A stretch of DNA of 64,000 bases. It comes from Owenia fusiformis. Its lineage: Eukaryota; Annelida; Polychaeta; Sabellida; Oweniidae. The translations under genes and the position numbers were made by a program. Below, one piece after another: positions 22,957 through 34,800 of this stretch. Numbering within the stretch: position 1 is the first letter of the stretch; each line of letters opens with the position of its first letter. The DNA is taken from contig CAIIXF020000010.1 of NCBI GenBank assembly GCA_903813345.2, positions 28,856,425-28,920,424 on the forward strand. The letters run 5' to 3'. The notes under the pieces were generated by a model. The model was not told the DNA's origin. It was given only the letters and a program-made list of their open reading frames with translations, and ran no database searches.

Positions 22957-25289
22957 GTAAGTGATTGTCATGTATTTGGTAATTGTCTTAGCCATATAAT
23001 GAATGCAGTAAAAGAAATTCACATGTAGCTTGGCAAATGTGTCCAATTCCAGCCAATCCGAACACTGCACTGCATTATAGAGGGTGATCATAAAGTAAGA
23101 TCAAAAGTGCTCTAACTTTTGTAAATATTAATGAATTTAGCTCACTTTCTCACAGAATGTTGATCTGCTAATTATACATACACAAAATAAATTTTAATAT
23201 GTTACATTTAATATTGTTTGTTCTATGGTAACCATGGCAACCCGTGTCAAGGGTACCCGGAGCAGTCAAAAAATGAAAGAAAATATTGCAATGTTTCTTT
23301 CTTTCAATGGTTTTATACTATGGGAATACAAACATATTTTGTTACATTCAATGCATTCTTCAATCTTGTGTATCATCATTTTCTCAGATGTTCATTCTAG
23401 GTGTTCCATATATTTGCCATTATGTTCAACACATCTTTAAGGATGTTTAATCCATGAAGTCCATGAACACATGTTTGAATCCACCTTCACTTATCACATG
23501 CACTCCGACGAATACCATCTTTTTCAGATCCTCGTCCGTCATGAAAAAATCTCTTCATAGTTCAACTTGGGTTGCCATGGTTACCGTACAATGCAGAATA
23601 TTAAATGTAACATGTTGACATTTATTTTGTGTATGTATAATTAGTAGATCAACATTCAGTGAGAAAATGAGCCAGATTCATTAATATTTACAAAAGTTAG
23701 AGCACTTTTGATCTTACTTTATGATCACCCTGTATAACCAATCACCACACCCAAGATTATTCATTGAATGGTTGTCAGGGTGACAGCTGAACTTTACATA
23801 TTGACCCTTACAAAAAGTTTCATTGAAAATATGTTCAGTTAGTGATTTAGTATCTTTAAGGTCATTTCGGAGAAAATATTTTGCATTTTGTGAAAAGAAT
23901 TTAATCCCAAGACTTGATGCATTGTGGCTGATTCATCCACCCAGGCATTGTTCCCTAAACTTTGAATTCCCGCTGCGCAGTCATGCAAATATTTGAAAAC
24001 AACACCTTCGGAGGAATGATTTAGTCCAGGGCTTTAAATCCTTCAACAAATCATTGACATCATTTCATTTAACTGTTTAAGCACTATTTTTAAAGGAAGA
24101 GACTTCATCAACTGGGCTCAAGAGAGATACGGCATCGACGCTTATGCTCTAACAGATGAACAGCTAACAAATGGAGAGGAGGTTGACTTGGGGGGATTCG
24201 TCTTTCGGCCTTACATGCCTGCACCAAAAGAATTGAATTTTAGACTGCTAACTGAAACAACAAAGAGGAGAGTAAAGTTTTACAGGAATACAGAAGTCAG
24301 AGAAGCGGCGTTCGTATTACACATCAATGCAGAGTATAATAGCACAGGTAAACCCTATAACACAATCTGCTACTGTCTAGTTATTGTTGTCTAGCTACAC
24401 ATGCTATAACATTACGTTTTTGATGGTCATTAACATAATCTTCATAGTGAAGTAGTAAGAATTCCTAATATCCACAATATATGAACAATTGATCATATAC
24501 TCCAGAGTTTTCATGTAATATTATTATAAGCCTTCCTGGTTTATATCAAAGTACATTATGTCAACTATAGATCACAGGCCCGTAGCCAGGATTTGCCAAG
24601 GGGGGGTTCACTTTTTGGAAAATTCCAGGGGGGGGTTCACTTTTGACAATTTGGGTCCAAAAAGGGCCAAAATCACTTAAAAAGTGCTCAGAATGGTGAA
24701 AAACTGCATGATTTTGAAAGAATTTTTGGCCAGGGGGGGGTTCGCCCGAACCATGCGAACCCCCCCTGGCTACGGGCCTGGATCAGTTTAATTCGATTAA
24801 AACCAAAGATATGGTATCGACACTTGCCCGCCCCCATCTTAAATGTGAAGGTGATGTCTGTAACCTTCGCTTGATACTGACAAGTGAATATCCATAGTTC
24901 TCACCTTCTCTTACTAACATAAATAGATGAGATGAATTAATATTGCTTGTATTACGCAACCTTAAATTTCAAAGTAGGATTTCCAATTCAGGTAATTATA
25001 AATATTTCTAGGCACTGTTAAAGTGACGATCCCATCAGGAGCAGTTATATTTCTCGGAGCCTATCTCATCGACACTACTAAGGAATGTGGGTTCAACAGC
25101 AACGCAGACATAATCATCTTCACAACCAAGACATATCTTCAACGGATTGGTGGAATGGCACCTTTGCATTTTGATACAATCTCCAACAAGTATGGAGTAG
25201 GGGAGCTGATTGGTTCATCTATTGCCTCTCCCTCTTTCTTTAAGGAATCCGCTGTTCTGTTCTTTCCACCGACATACAATGGACCGTAA
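22716..25289 (+). CDS. Uncharacterised secreted protein, three exons (join 22716-22956, 24096-24347, 25012-25289)
   Basis: I do not recognise this gene. The three exons join in phase (241, 252 and 278 nt) into 256 codons plus stop. All splice sites are GT-AG, and both introns interrupt a codon after its first base. The start at 22716 is chosen because it opens a signal peptide (MNIFERSFLLSIFISNIVV, cut probably near VNA-SC); an in-frame ATG at 22650 would add 22 residues that are not signal-like. The mature part has N-glycosylation sequons NLT, NYT and NST, a middle segment DFINWAQERYGIDAYALT, GGFVFRPYMP, and a hydrophobic end around VTIPSGAVIFLGAYLI and SAVLFFPPTYNGP. Only two cysteines follow the signal. 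AATAAA at 25678 is a possible polyadenylation signal. No membrane anchor is obvious. Function unknown. Confidence 0.85.
23080..23732. mobile_element. Tc1/mariner-like foldback element in intron 1 of the secreted-protein gene
   Basis: AGGGTGATCATAAAGTAAG at the left is mirrored by CTTACTTTATGATCACCCT at the right, and the pairing extends about 165 bp (23081-23245 with 23567-23731). TA dinucleotides flank both ends, compatible with a TA target duplication, and the terminal GGGTG...AAAGT pattern resembles mariner-type TIRs. The 320-bp interior has no intact ORF; a short minus-strand stretch near 23550-23430 (SEGGFKHVF) faintly recalls a transposase C-terminus but is not convincing. Confidence 0.7.
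24096..24347 (+). CDS. Secreted protein, coding exon 2
   Basis: A 252-nt exon, 84 codons in length, in phase with exon 1 (the split glycine codon G-GA precedes RDFINWAQERYG). Acceptor TTTTTAAAG, donor CAG|GTAAAC. It encodes a fairly polar segment with charged helices (LLTETTKRRVKFYRNTEVRE) and ends in the sequon NST. Confidence 0.85.
24575..24780. mobile_element. 206-bp palindromic MITE with 5-bp target duplication
   Basis: Begins CAGGCCCGTAGCCAGG and ends CCTGGCTACGGGCCTG, with G-runs followed by TTCACTTTT or TTCGCCCG inside both arms. GATCA at 24570-24574 is repeated exactly at 24781-24785. It lies in intron 2 of the secreted-protein gene. Partial relatives are at 9576-9610 and 16469-16484. 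The interior is non-coding. Confidence 0.88.
25012..25289 (+). CDS. Secreted protein, coding exon 3 and stop
   Basis: Acceptor AATATTTCTAG, then a split glycine codon and TVKVTIPSGAVIFLGAYL. It contains the second mature cysteine (KECGFN) and ends SAVLFFPPTYNGP with TAA at 25287. The hydrophobic stretch around AVIFLGAYLI is short and followed by polar residues, so a folded-core strand is as likely as a membrane segment. Confidence 0.85.
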
Positions 25290-27809
25290 TGACTACTATT
25301 AGTTTGTTTCCATTTATCATTTCAAAAATGAAAAAAAACAATATGAAATAATAATTGCTGTTTTCTGGTTTATCATATTTGCAATGGTTATATGAAATAT
25401 AGCATTTTAATCACCTCGCAATTTCAATTTTGATCTTTACAACTGATCAGAAAAATCAATGACCAAAAGTATCATCCTTTGTCAGAAGTGTCTGATAATC
25501 TTGTTGTTTTTAAGATAGATGGCACATCTGAATTTCAACCGATACTCTTCTGAAAGTTGATTGTCTACTCTCAATCTTTTGTTTTATGAGGAATATGAGA
25601 TGTTCAAATTGAATGTGGTTTAAAAGTGAATATGGACGATACAAAGCAACACAAGGTGAATATGGTTGAATATGGACAATAAAGCAACACAATTACAGTA
25701 AAACCTGTCCAAGTGGAACACCTTAAGAACCTCAAAGTGTTCAATTTGGGAAGTGTTCCACTTAGAGAGTAATTTGGCTTGGGGACTCTTAAGTATTCCA
25801 CTAACAGAAAAAATAAGGAATATTGGGCATTCTAAAAAGGAATTTGAGGGTACTAATAAGAGGAAAGCTGAACATACATTCAGAAGACTACATTATATAT
25901 TATGACCAGAGTTATTAACCATATTTGGTAATATGTGAAAAGGAAAACAACCAAAACAAGATCAATTACAGTATATACTGTAAAATGGAACACCTCTTTA
26001 AGTGGAACACCTCACAAGTGGAACTGTTTTTTAAAGTCCTGTGGACCATTGACTCGATGTTTATGAACCTCTGTAAGTGAAACACCTCACAAGTGGAACA
26101 CTTTCATGTGGTTCCAAGAGTGTTCCACTTTAACAGGCTCTACTGTAGCAGGTACAATTTACATTTGTTACAGACATCGAACACCAAACACCAACCACCA
26201 TCCAAAAAGTTGGTGACATAATAGTAATTAGATGATGCAAAATAATACCAATGAGAAACTAAAGCATCTTTACACAAGAAACAAAACAAAATGCTGATTA
26301 TTTTTCTATACATAGTATATATATTATTTATTTTATAGCTTAAACAAGAAATATTTCTTCATCTATACATTATGTGGGTACCCACCTAAGTCCAATATAT
26401 GGTAGCTATTTACGCTATTTTCATATTATGTTCAAATGACCATTTTGAAACATATATTTTGATACATGAGTCGACACCAGAATTCAAAGATTAACGGTGC
26501 CGATTAATAGTGCCACTTTATGGTACATTTAAATTCTAAACACATCTATTAGAATTTGCACCTGTGAATGAGAAAACACTCCAGTCTGTTTCCATGGTAA
26601 TCAACCTAAATTTTATGGAAAGTATTTTCTTGCATTTCTTTACAATTGAGAGTGATAACTACATGCCTGTTCACTTATTCCTCGCTAATTTTTCTCTTTT
26701 CCCTCATGTTTCATTTTAAAACATGGACATTGTGATATTTGACAAACAGGAAAGACAATTTTTGCTTTCATACAATCATGTTATTTTGGCATAATTTCAT
26801 TTAAACAACACCTAACAGCTGAAAATAATTAACAATATGATCTAATTTGCTTGAAATTATAAAATCAGTAATTGTTATTAACAATTTCATATCATTAAAT
26901 CATTTTTTGATACAACCTTAACAAATCAATTTTCCCAAAAATATGTCACAACTATGTCCTATCGGATTATCCATTTCATTCATATTTTGTGATTTCAATA
27001 GAAATAATTGAATTTAAATTATATATGTATCGGCTGTACAACATGTGGTTGCCGTTACATAACCAATGCATTACTATTCTTATTCTTATTGCCTTAGAAT
27101 TCATTGTGTATGTATTTAACTAGTGCGATGTAAAATTTCTGTGAATATAATTGAAAATTAAACAAGACATTCGTGTAAATGCAGGAGCTAAATGCAAAAT
27201 ACGACCAACATCAAAAAATTTGCAGAAAATGTTAGCACAGGTTAAAAATTTATTGCACAGAGATTAAAAAATATCTCAAAATTTTGCACAACCATTTCTA
27301 AATTTCAAAATTGAATTTTACAAAATTTTTTAGATAGATCAATAACACATCACAGTAACACCTACAACATACAACTCTTGGCATATTTACTCTTGGCATA
27401 TAAACATTTGGCATAAGAAGAACAAGGCCAATTAGTCAGATAGTTTTTTAAAGTCCTAATTGTTCCATTACCAAGAGTGATCAATTTATAGAGGTGTTCA
27501 CTTGAAAAAGTGTTCAGTTTACAAAAGTGTTCAATGTACAGATGTGTTCTACATACAAAGGTGTTCAAATGTACAAGAGTTACTGAACATACAAATCATA
27601 ATTTCAGTACAAGCAAATATTGGAACTACAATTTAAGTGACATAAAACCTTATAAACCTGATATAATTTACCATATAATATTTTAGAGTACAAGAATTTA
27701 TGAATCAAATACTGCAAAAAGTTCTTCATAAATTTTTTTTTATGAGCACAATTAACTAAATGGTTCATTTCAACAGTGAATGCCATATATGCAAGAATTC
27801 TGTCAATGC
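25290..27809. other. Intergenic between two convergent genes
   Basis: No gene seen. It contains copies of the GTGGAACACCT family at about 25685-25810, 25975-26160 and 27400-27590, the last reduced to a string of GTGTTCA motifs. Near 26660-26735 is a partial copy of the other dispersed family (TTATTCCTCGCTAAT ... TTTTAAAACATGGACA). The rest is AT-rich. Confidence 0.5.
25975..26160. repeat. Copy of the AAGTGGAACACCT dispersed palindromic family
   Basis: Contains AAGTGGAACACCTCACAAGTG, twice in variant form, and inverted GTGTTCCACTTTAACAGG near its right end, so the two halves can pair. Similar blocks lie at 20825-20945, 25685-25810, 37785-37955, 40795-41060, 45505-45615, 54880-55020 and, weakly, 60690-61085. 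Confidence 0.65.
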
Positions 27810-27815
27810 TTTATT
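27810..27815 (-). other. Possible polyadenylation signal of the RhoGEF gene
   Basis: AATAAA on the minus strand, about 375 nt downstream of the RhoGEF stop codon at 28190. It is the first canonical hexamer I noticed past the stop, in a region free of other features. Confidence 0.45.
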
Positions 27816-28189
27816 TACTGCATTAATCCATTTTGAAGCACATCTACTTGGTTACATAGTGTGTCATCTAATTTATTGTACACTGTATGCCATTTGTGAT
27901 AATCATGGCAGAATATCTCATTTTTTACACAAATACAAAAATTCCCTGTTTCTGTCCAAAAATCACAGTCGCCACGCCACCTTTGGGCATTTATTGGAAC
28001 CATTCCGATCAATTTCAAATCCATGTGAATCCAATCTTTTTACAGTTCAATCCTCCAAAAAGTCAATACTTTTTCTGATCCAAATCATTTTTCTATTATC
28101 CAGAAAACTTTTTTAACATAAATGAGAAAATTGTAGGAGTGGTTACAATAATTGCTGTTTTATATAATTCAACTATGAAATTCTGTTTG

Positions 28190-28860
28190 TTAGAATACCG
28201 CACCTACTGCAGTGCCATCTTTTTTACTCTCATTATCCTCAGGAGAAGTGCTATTTTTATCTGTCTTTGTATTCACTATCTCGTCATTAGATAAATCAGA
28301 TAACTTATCTAAACTATCACCAGATGTATTCAAATTTACATCAAGTTCCGTATTTGCATTTTCTTTATCATCCACATCCTGTTTTAATTTAACTGTGTCT
28401 TCATTGTCCAGAGTTTTAGAATCGGGATTTTCTGATTTTGGGCTAATGATTGGACTATGAACAGGCTCGCCTGAATCGACATCAGTCTCAACTGAGTTAT
28501 CGTCTTTAAGCCATTCCTCAGTATCATGTACCGTAATGGCCACATCTTCAAACACAACTGTCTGTTCATTAGCGGCATCATGTAATGTTATAGTGTCTGT
28601 ATCATCTTCAACAGCGATTGAAGGAATTACAACATTGTCATTGTCAATCTCATTTACCCTTTCTGAACCCTCCGTATCTATTATTTCAATGGCTTCGTTA
28701 GTTTTTACTTCCGGCATTGATGCTTCATGGACTTCCTCAATTTTGAGGACAGTTTCGGTGCACATTTCAAGCGTTGGTTGTTGCACGATGACTGGCGCTT
28801 CCTGGTGGACTACTGCACTTTCTTGGATTGTGACCTCACCTTGTGGGGAAACAAAGAGGC
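28190..28860 (-). CDS. RhoGEF last coding exon: acidic C-terminal tail
   Basis: 671 nt, ending in a TAA stop at 28190-28192. Encodes 222 residues dominated by Asp, Glu, Ser, Thr and Val (VEDDTDTITLHDAANEQTVV, EEWLKDDNSVETDVDSGE), with SPKSENPD and TSPEDNE phosphosite-like clusters. Probably disordered. Acceptor GTCTTTTAG. The last residues are GTAVGAVF. The reading frame is long and compositionally uniform, which supports it as coding. Confidence 0.88.
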
Positions 28861-31800
28861 CTAAAAGACAGCAAAAACATTTCATATTAAAATTAATGAT
28901 ATGAAAAAATGTAATCAAAATATGAAAACAACATAAATTACAGAAATGAAACCACTGACTTTTAACTTTTAAATGGAAAGAACCATCTTTAATCTCTTTA
29001 TTTTATTGACTTTTAACTTTTAAATGGAAAGAACCATCTTTAATCTCTTTATTTTAATTGGACATATAAATAATTAAAATTGAAATATTGATCCCAAACT
29101 TCAAACATATGTTATTTTTCAGTAATCACTGGCATTGACAAACTATTCCTATTTTCATTTATGTTAGGAGAGTTTGATACTGAAAACATTACCTGATTCG
29201 TCTGCATCTTCTAGGGCGTCAGAGGTTGATGATGTCACAGAGATAAAGCTGTCGGGACGACTATGACGAGAGTAATCTCCGCTACTCTGCATTAGATCCT
29301 GGGCAGCTTTGTTTTCTTTACGGAGAGTCTCTGCTTCTTCCTCTATGTTAAGTATTGCTTCCTAAAATAAGAAAATGAAAAATGAAAACGGAATTACTCT
29401 CCAATTTTTAAATTCATGTTATATTCATTATACAAAGTTTGTGTCTTCATTAAAAAACACACAAAATCAAGGAGCAGAACACTTTGAAATCAAAATGTGA
29501 GTTTATGAAACACTTATTACCCCTTTTCTTGTGTAAACATTATTTGATTTGAACATTCTTTTGAACCTTCACAGGCATGTGAAATGAACAACCACAGTCT
29601 ACTTCGTGATTGACAATATGATCACTTACCATAAGCCTAGATAACTTGAGTCTTAAATTACTGCTAATGTCAAGTATTTGTTTGGTTGGCACGGTAACGG
29701 TATCAGCTTTACCACCACTAGCTCCCTCTGTTGAATGAAAAGTAAATCAATTTGAGAAATAACAAGATGAAAATCTGACACAACAAGTAAACAAGTAAAA
29801 TATTTTCACTCCTTGACAACTTTTTAATCATGAATAAAAAATGTTCATCCCATTGAGTGTCCTATACTTCATTCTAAGCTAATTTCATTCATTCTTGGCT
29901 AATTCCATTGATTCACAGCTAATTTCATGAATGCCATCAAAATTTATTTTTACTGGAAATATACCTGATGCGACAGGAACTTCACTAATTCCCATGCTTT
30001 TACTGACAAGCTGGGTTAATTGGTCCGAGAGTGACTCGGTTGCCAGTAGCAACGCCCTTGGGTCTGTATTCTGTTGCTCAGCTATTGCAAACTGAAATAA
30101 TGAAATCAAAATGCACATAATAATGGTATCTAAAATGCACATAAAATTCATTGCACTGGAATTTATGTTTAAGTAAGATTCCCAAAATTTTATGTAATTT
30201 TGGTTTTTATAAGTTAATTATACTTACCTATTATGTCATTACAATATGCTAAAAGCTACCATAGTCACCTTTTATTGGAACAATTATTTTCTACTTTCAC
30301 TTTCACTTTCGGTTTCCCGGAAGCCCCGCCCACTTTACGTCATAGTTGCGCATGCGCACCATTCATTTTTCACTAGGTGAAACGCTTATTTTAAAGCTGA
30401 TAAGCGGGGTGGCAAGGGAGGGCTTTTGATGTAATGACATAATAGGTAAGTATAATTAACTTATAAAAACCAAAATTACATAAAATTTTGGGATTTTACT
30501 ACGTAAATTAATATCACTTACCAATTATGTCATTACAATATGCTGAATCCCACCAGAGCAGGTGGAGGGATATTAGCTTAGAAAATAAAATACTCCAAAA
30601 ACAGCATTAACTGATTAGAATTCGTACTTGAATCACTATCCTTACCATAGGATATTAAGTTAAATAATTTTGCAACGCAAAACTAAAAGTAACAAGTGAA
30701 AATAATTTATCCAAGCACACTCCTTTGTTATTCATATCTTAATTATTGATAACAAATAAATGGATATGAATAACAAAAAACGTTCCACCTTTTATTGGTA
30801 GGATAATGAACTATAAGACTTTTAAACTTACTTAAACAGTTTTGTTCGCAGCAATGAAGTGGTTGCCTTCGAAGTCTTTCAAGGACACTTCCTTCAAGTA
30901 AAATGAAGCGAACGTGTTAAAGTTAGTCCATCTTCCAGCTTGAATAATCTCGTCTAGAGTGCAATTCTTCGCAAAAGCAATGGAAGTTGATAAGGCTCTG
31001 AGTTGGTGAGTTTTAACCTTATAAACCTGCTCAGCATGCTTGGGAAAAGACTGTAATGCCTTTGCTACACAATTCTTCACCCATGAAGTTATTGTGTTAG
31101 CATGTATCTCTTCTTTATAGCCTTTCTTGTATGATATAAACAATCTTTGTTGTTTATCTCTCATGGGCTTTGATCTTCTCATATAAACTTTTAATGCTCT
31201 AACAGGGCATAAAAGCTTATCATCTTGAAGATCTGGTGTCAAAAAACCTGTTAAGGCTTTTATCTCAATGTCCTTCAGGACAGTACCTCCAGCCTTTAGT
31301 AAGGTCTTGGGTACAAAGTCAGATTTGAATCCTAGAAAAATGGATTGCCAGTCAATACTATGTGACACCTTCTTAAGCACCAAGGCATGTATCTCACTGC
31401 GTCTTGCTGCAGATGCTAACAGAGTGAGAAAAACTGTTTTCCACGTGACAAATTTTAAATCAACTATCTCGATAGGTTCAAAAGGAGGTCTCATAAGACC
31501 TTGTAGGACCACATTTAAATCCCAGTTTGGAATTTTATTAGAGATATTCCTCGGTCTTTCTTGTTTGAAATTAGATAGCAAACAAGAAATCAAAGGATCT
31601 GAACCAATATCTAAATTCGAAGTTTCTTTCAGAGTATTACCTAAGGCTGTTCTGTATCCTGCTATAGTAACTGGTTGAAGTTTTCTATCTTCAAATAACC
31701 AATTCAGAAAATCGGCTACTACAGTAACAGAAGTTCTGAATGGATCTCTATTCCGTTCAGAACACCAACCAGCCCAGACTCTCCATTTCGAGTCATATAC

Positions 31801-34800
31801 CTTGATCGAGGAGTTTCTTTGAGGTTTTGCAATTCTTTCTGCAACCTTGTTTGAAAAGCCTTTGTTTTTAAAGGATTGTTTGACAGCCTCCAAGCGTGAA
31901 GCTTGAATATTTGGGGATTTTGATGAAATACCCATTGTCTTGTCTGTTTCAACATTTTTGGAACTACTGGAATGTTTAGAGGTTTCTCTACAAGAGACTC
32001 TAACAGTCTGGGATACCATGCTTGTTTCTCCCATAATGGGGCAATGAGAATCATTTCCACATTTGTCGTTTGCAACATCTTGTTCAGAACAAGAGAGATT
32101 AATGGTGTCGGGGGAAAGGCATAAGCCCACAGACCTTTCCAATCCATACTTAGAGCATCTACCTCCCATGCTAGCGTATCCGGGACTGGTGACACAAATA
32201 GAGGTAATTTCGTGTTGTGTCGTGTCGCAAAAAGGTCTACTAGAGGTTTTCCCCATTTCCTGCAAATTGCATGGAAAATTTGATCTTTCAGACTCCACTC
32301 TGTTGACAGAATCTGAGACTTTCTGGACAGAGCATCTGCCAGAATGTTCAATCTCCCTGGAATATGACGTATTGTCATTTCTATATTGTTGACTTGATTC
32401 CATAGCAGAATTCTTTTTGTTACCTTGAATAACTGGTAAGAATGTGTGCCGCCTTGATTTTTCAAATAGGCCACAGTGGATGCATTGTCTGAGGATACTT
32501 GTATCCTTTTCCCCTGTACTTGAGGTTGAAAATGTTTGAGACTTAACTCTACTGCCATCAACTCCTTCATGTTGATGTGCAGGTTCAGATCTTGTTTGGA
32601 CCACATCTTTGAAACTTCTAGATTTTCTAAATGTGCTCCCCAAGCTGTCATTGAACTGTCTGTGAACAGTTTTAGATCTACTGAATTCTGCATTTGAATC
32701 GGAACACCTTTCACAAGATTGTCCTTGTTTAGCCACCAGACTAAGTCTTGTCTTGTCATTTTGGACCATGGAATCAAAATGTTCATGTCCTTTGAGGCAT
32801 TCCAATTTCTCTGGAGATCGTATTGCATCTCCCTCATGAACAATCTCCCTAATGGCACAATTTTCTCTGTTGCCGCTAGGAGACCCAAAATTCTTTTCCA
32901 GAATTTTGCTGTTTGTAAAGGTTTCGCTAGGAAACGCTGTATCTCTGTTTCGAGTAACTTCACTCTGTATTGAGTGGGTAAAATTAGACCTTTCTTTAGG
33001 TCGTAAAGTGAGCCCAGGTAAGTAAGTTGCTGAGTTGGATTTAACTCTGACTTCTCCAGATTTAGGAGAAAGCCTAACTTTTTCGTTAAGTTGCACACAG
33101 TCTGCGTGTTCTCTGAACTTACTTGGTGTGATGATGCTATTATCATCCAATCGTCGAGATATTGGAACATCTTTATATTTATTGAATGAAGGAATTTTTT
33201 GATCTGAGAAACTATCTCTGTGAAAATTAAAGGAGCTGTTGCTAGACCAAATGGAAGACATTTCCATTGGAAGACTCCCCGACCTTTCACGGCAAATCTC
33301 AGATATTTCTGGTGAGACCTGGCGATAGGGACATGCAAATAGGCCTGTCGAAGGTCTATAGAAGTCATGTACATTCCCTTCTCCAGATTTCTTTTGATGA
33401 TTTCTGGAGTGTCCATCTTGAATGATGGGACATTCAGAAAAAGATTTAGAGTTGACAGGTCTGTCACGGGTCTCCATTTGTCGGATGACTTTTTTGGAAC
33501 CAGAAATATTCGACTGTAAAAACCTGGGGAAGAAATGTCTTCTACTTGTTCTATAGCATTCTCCTCTAGGAGAGTGTTTATTAGGTCGAAAACTGCCGCT
33601 CTTTTTAGAGGATTGTGGAATTCTGACCAAAGGGGAGTCTTTTGTAACTTTGGCTTTTCTTTGAATGGAAGATAATAGCCTTCTTTTAAAAGGTTTATCA
33701 CTTTTGCCGAAGCATTTATTTGACTCCATTCCTGCCAGAATTCCATCAACCTCCCACCTACTTTGTCGTTTGACGATGTATGGAGGTAATTTTCGACCTG
33801 GAATAAGTCACTGTTTATCAGTGGACTTTCCTCTACCGACAGATTTACCTCTGCCTCTTCCTCGAGAAAAACCCTTTGAACCCCGTCCTTTTCCACGAAA
33901 AGAACTATCTTTGTTCTGGAACTTATTGGAAGTTTTGGGTTTGTTTTTGTCCTCCTTTTTAGAGGTGTAGTCAAGAATTTGATTCTGCGCTATATCATTT
34001 TTAGCTTTCCTCAAATTTTCTTTCACTTTGGCCAAGTTGTCTTGAAACAACTTGCCAGTTTGGGGCTCAAGAGTCATAAGTTCTTTGAGATCTGCAAAGG
34101 GGATATCTTTATCTGCCTTCATGGAAAGGTAAGAATGTCTCCTGCATGCTACTATTTGATTGAGCAAAAAAGCATTAAGACGATACCCATCCTCAATGCA
34201 GTGACCAGCTGCTTTAATTAATGTCAAAGCCTGTTCTATTTTCTGACATATAGAAGGATCCATTCCTTCCTCTTTTAACAGATCCTCAAACAGTGGTTTA
34301 ACGGAACCAATGAACCATTCAGTGTGAGAGGAAGTAACTAGATTTTCTCTAGACACACCCTCCCAATCTGTCAATGTCTTCAATGACAGATTCGCAAAAT
34401 GAGGGTCTAATTTGGCCTTTTGCGAATCATTCTTCTTGAATGTTTTGGCAATGGACGAAAAATCTTCGTCTATTTTACAGGGTTCAAACTTATCCTCATC
34501 TGGTACGATTTGGTATAAGGCTTTAGGAAGTTTGTATCTTTTCTTACAAAGATTCGGTAAATCTTTGGAAAAGGCATCCTGGGGTAAGTCGTTAAAGATT
34601 TTGACTCCTTCAATCAAGTTGTTCTTTACACCTGGGCAAAGTGGCAGTTGTAAAGAATTAGTCAATACTGAAGGTTTATCTTTCACTAGAGACCAAGATT
34701 TGACCTTATTCTTAGGTGTTGACATCTCTGCTATCTCAGGGAAAGATTTTTTAACGACTTCAGTGGCTGCCAAAAATTCTAATTTGGCTCTTGCCACCTC

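Noticed and set aside
31936-33729. The upstream 600 codons of the 965-codon open frame as part of the recombinase protein
   Set aside because: They lie over the RT-RNase H gene in another frame and show no YR-like features; the YR is annotated from 31935. The open frame is reported as a finding instead.
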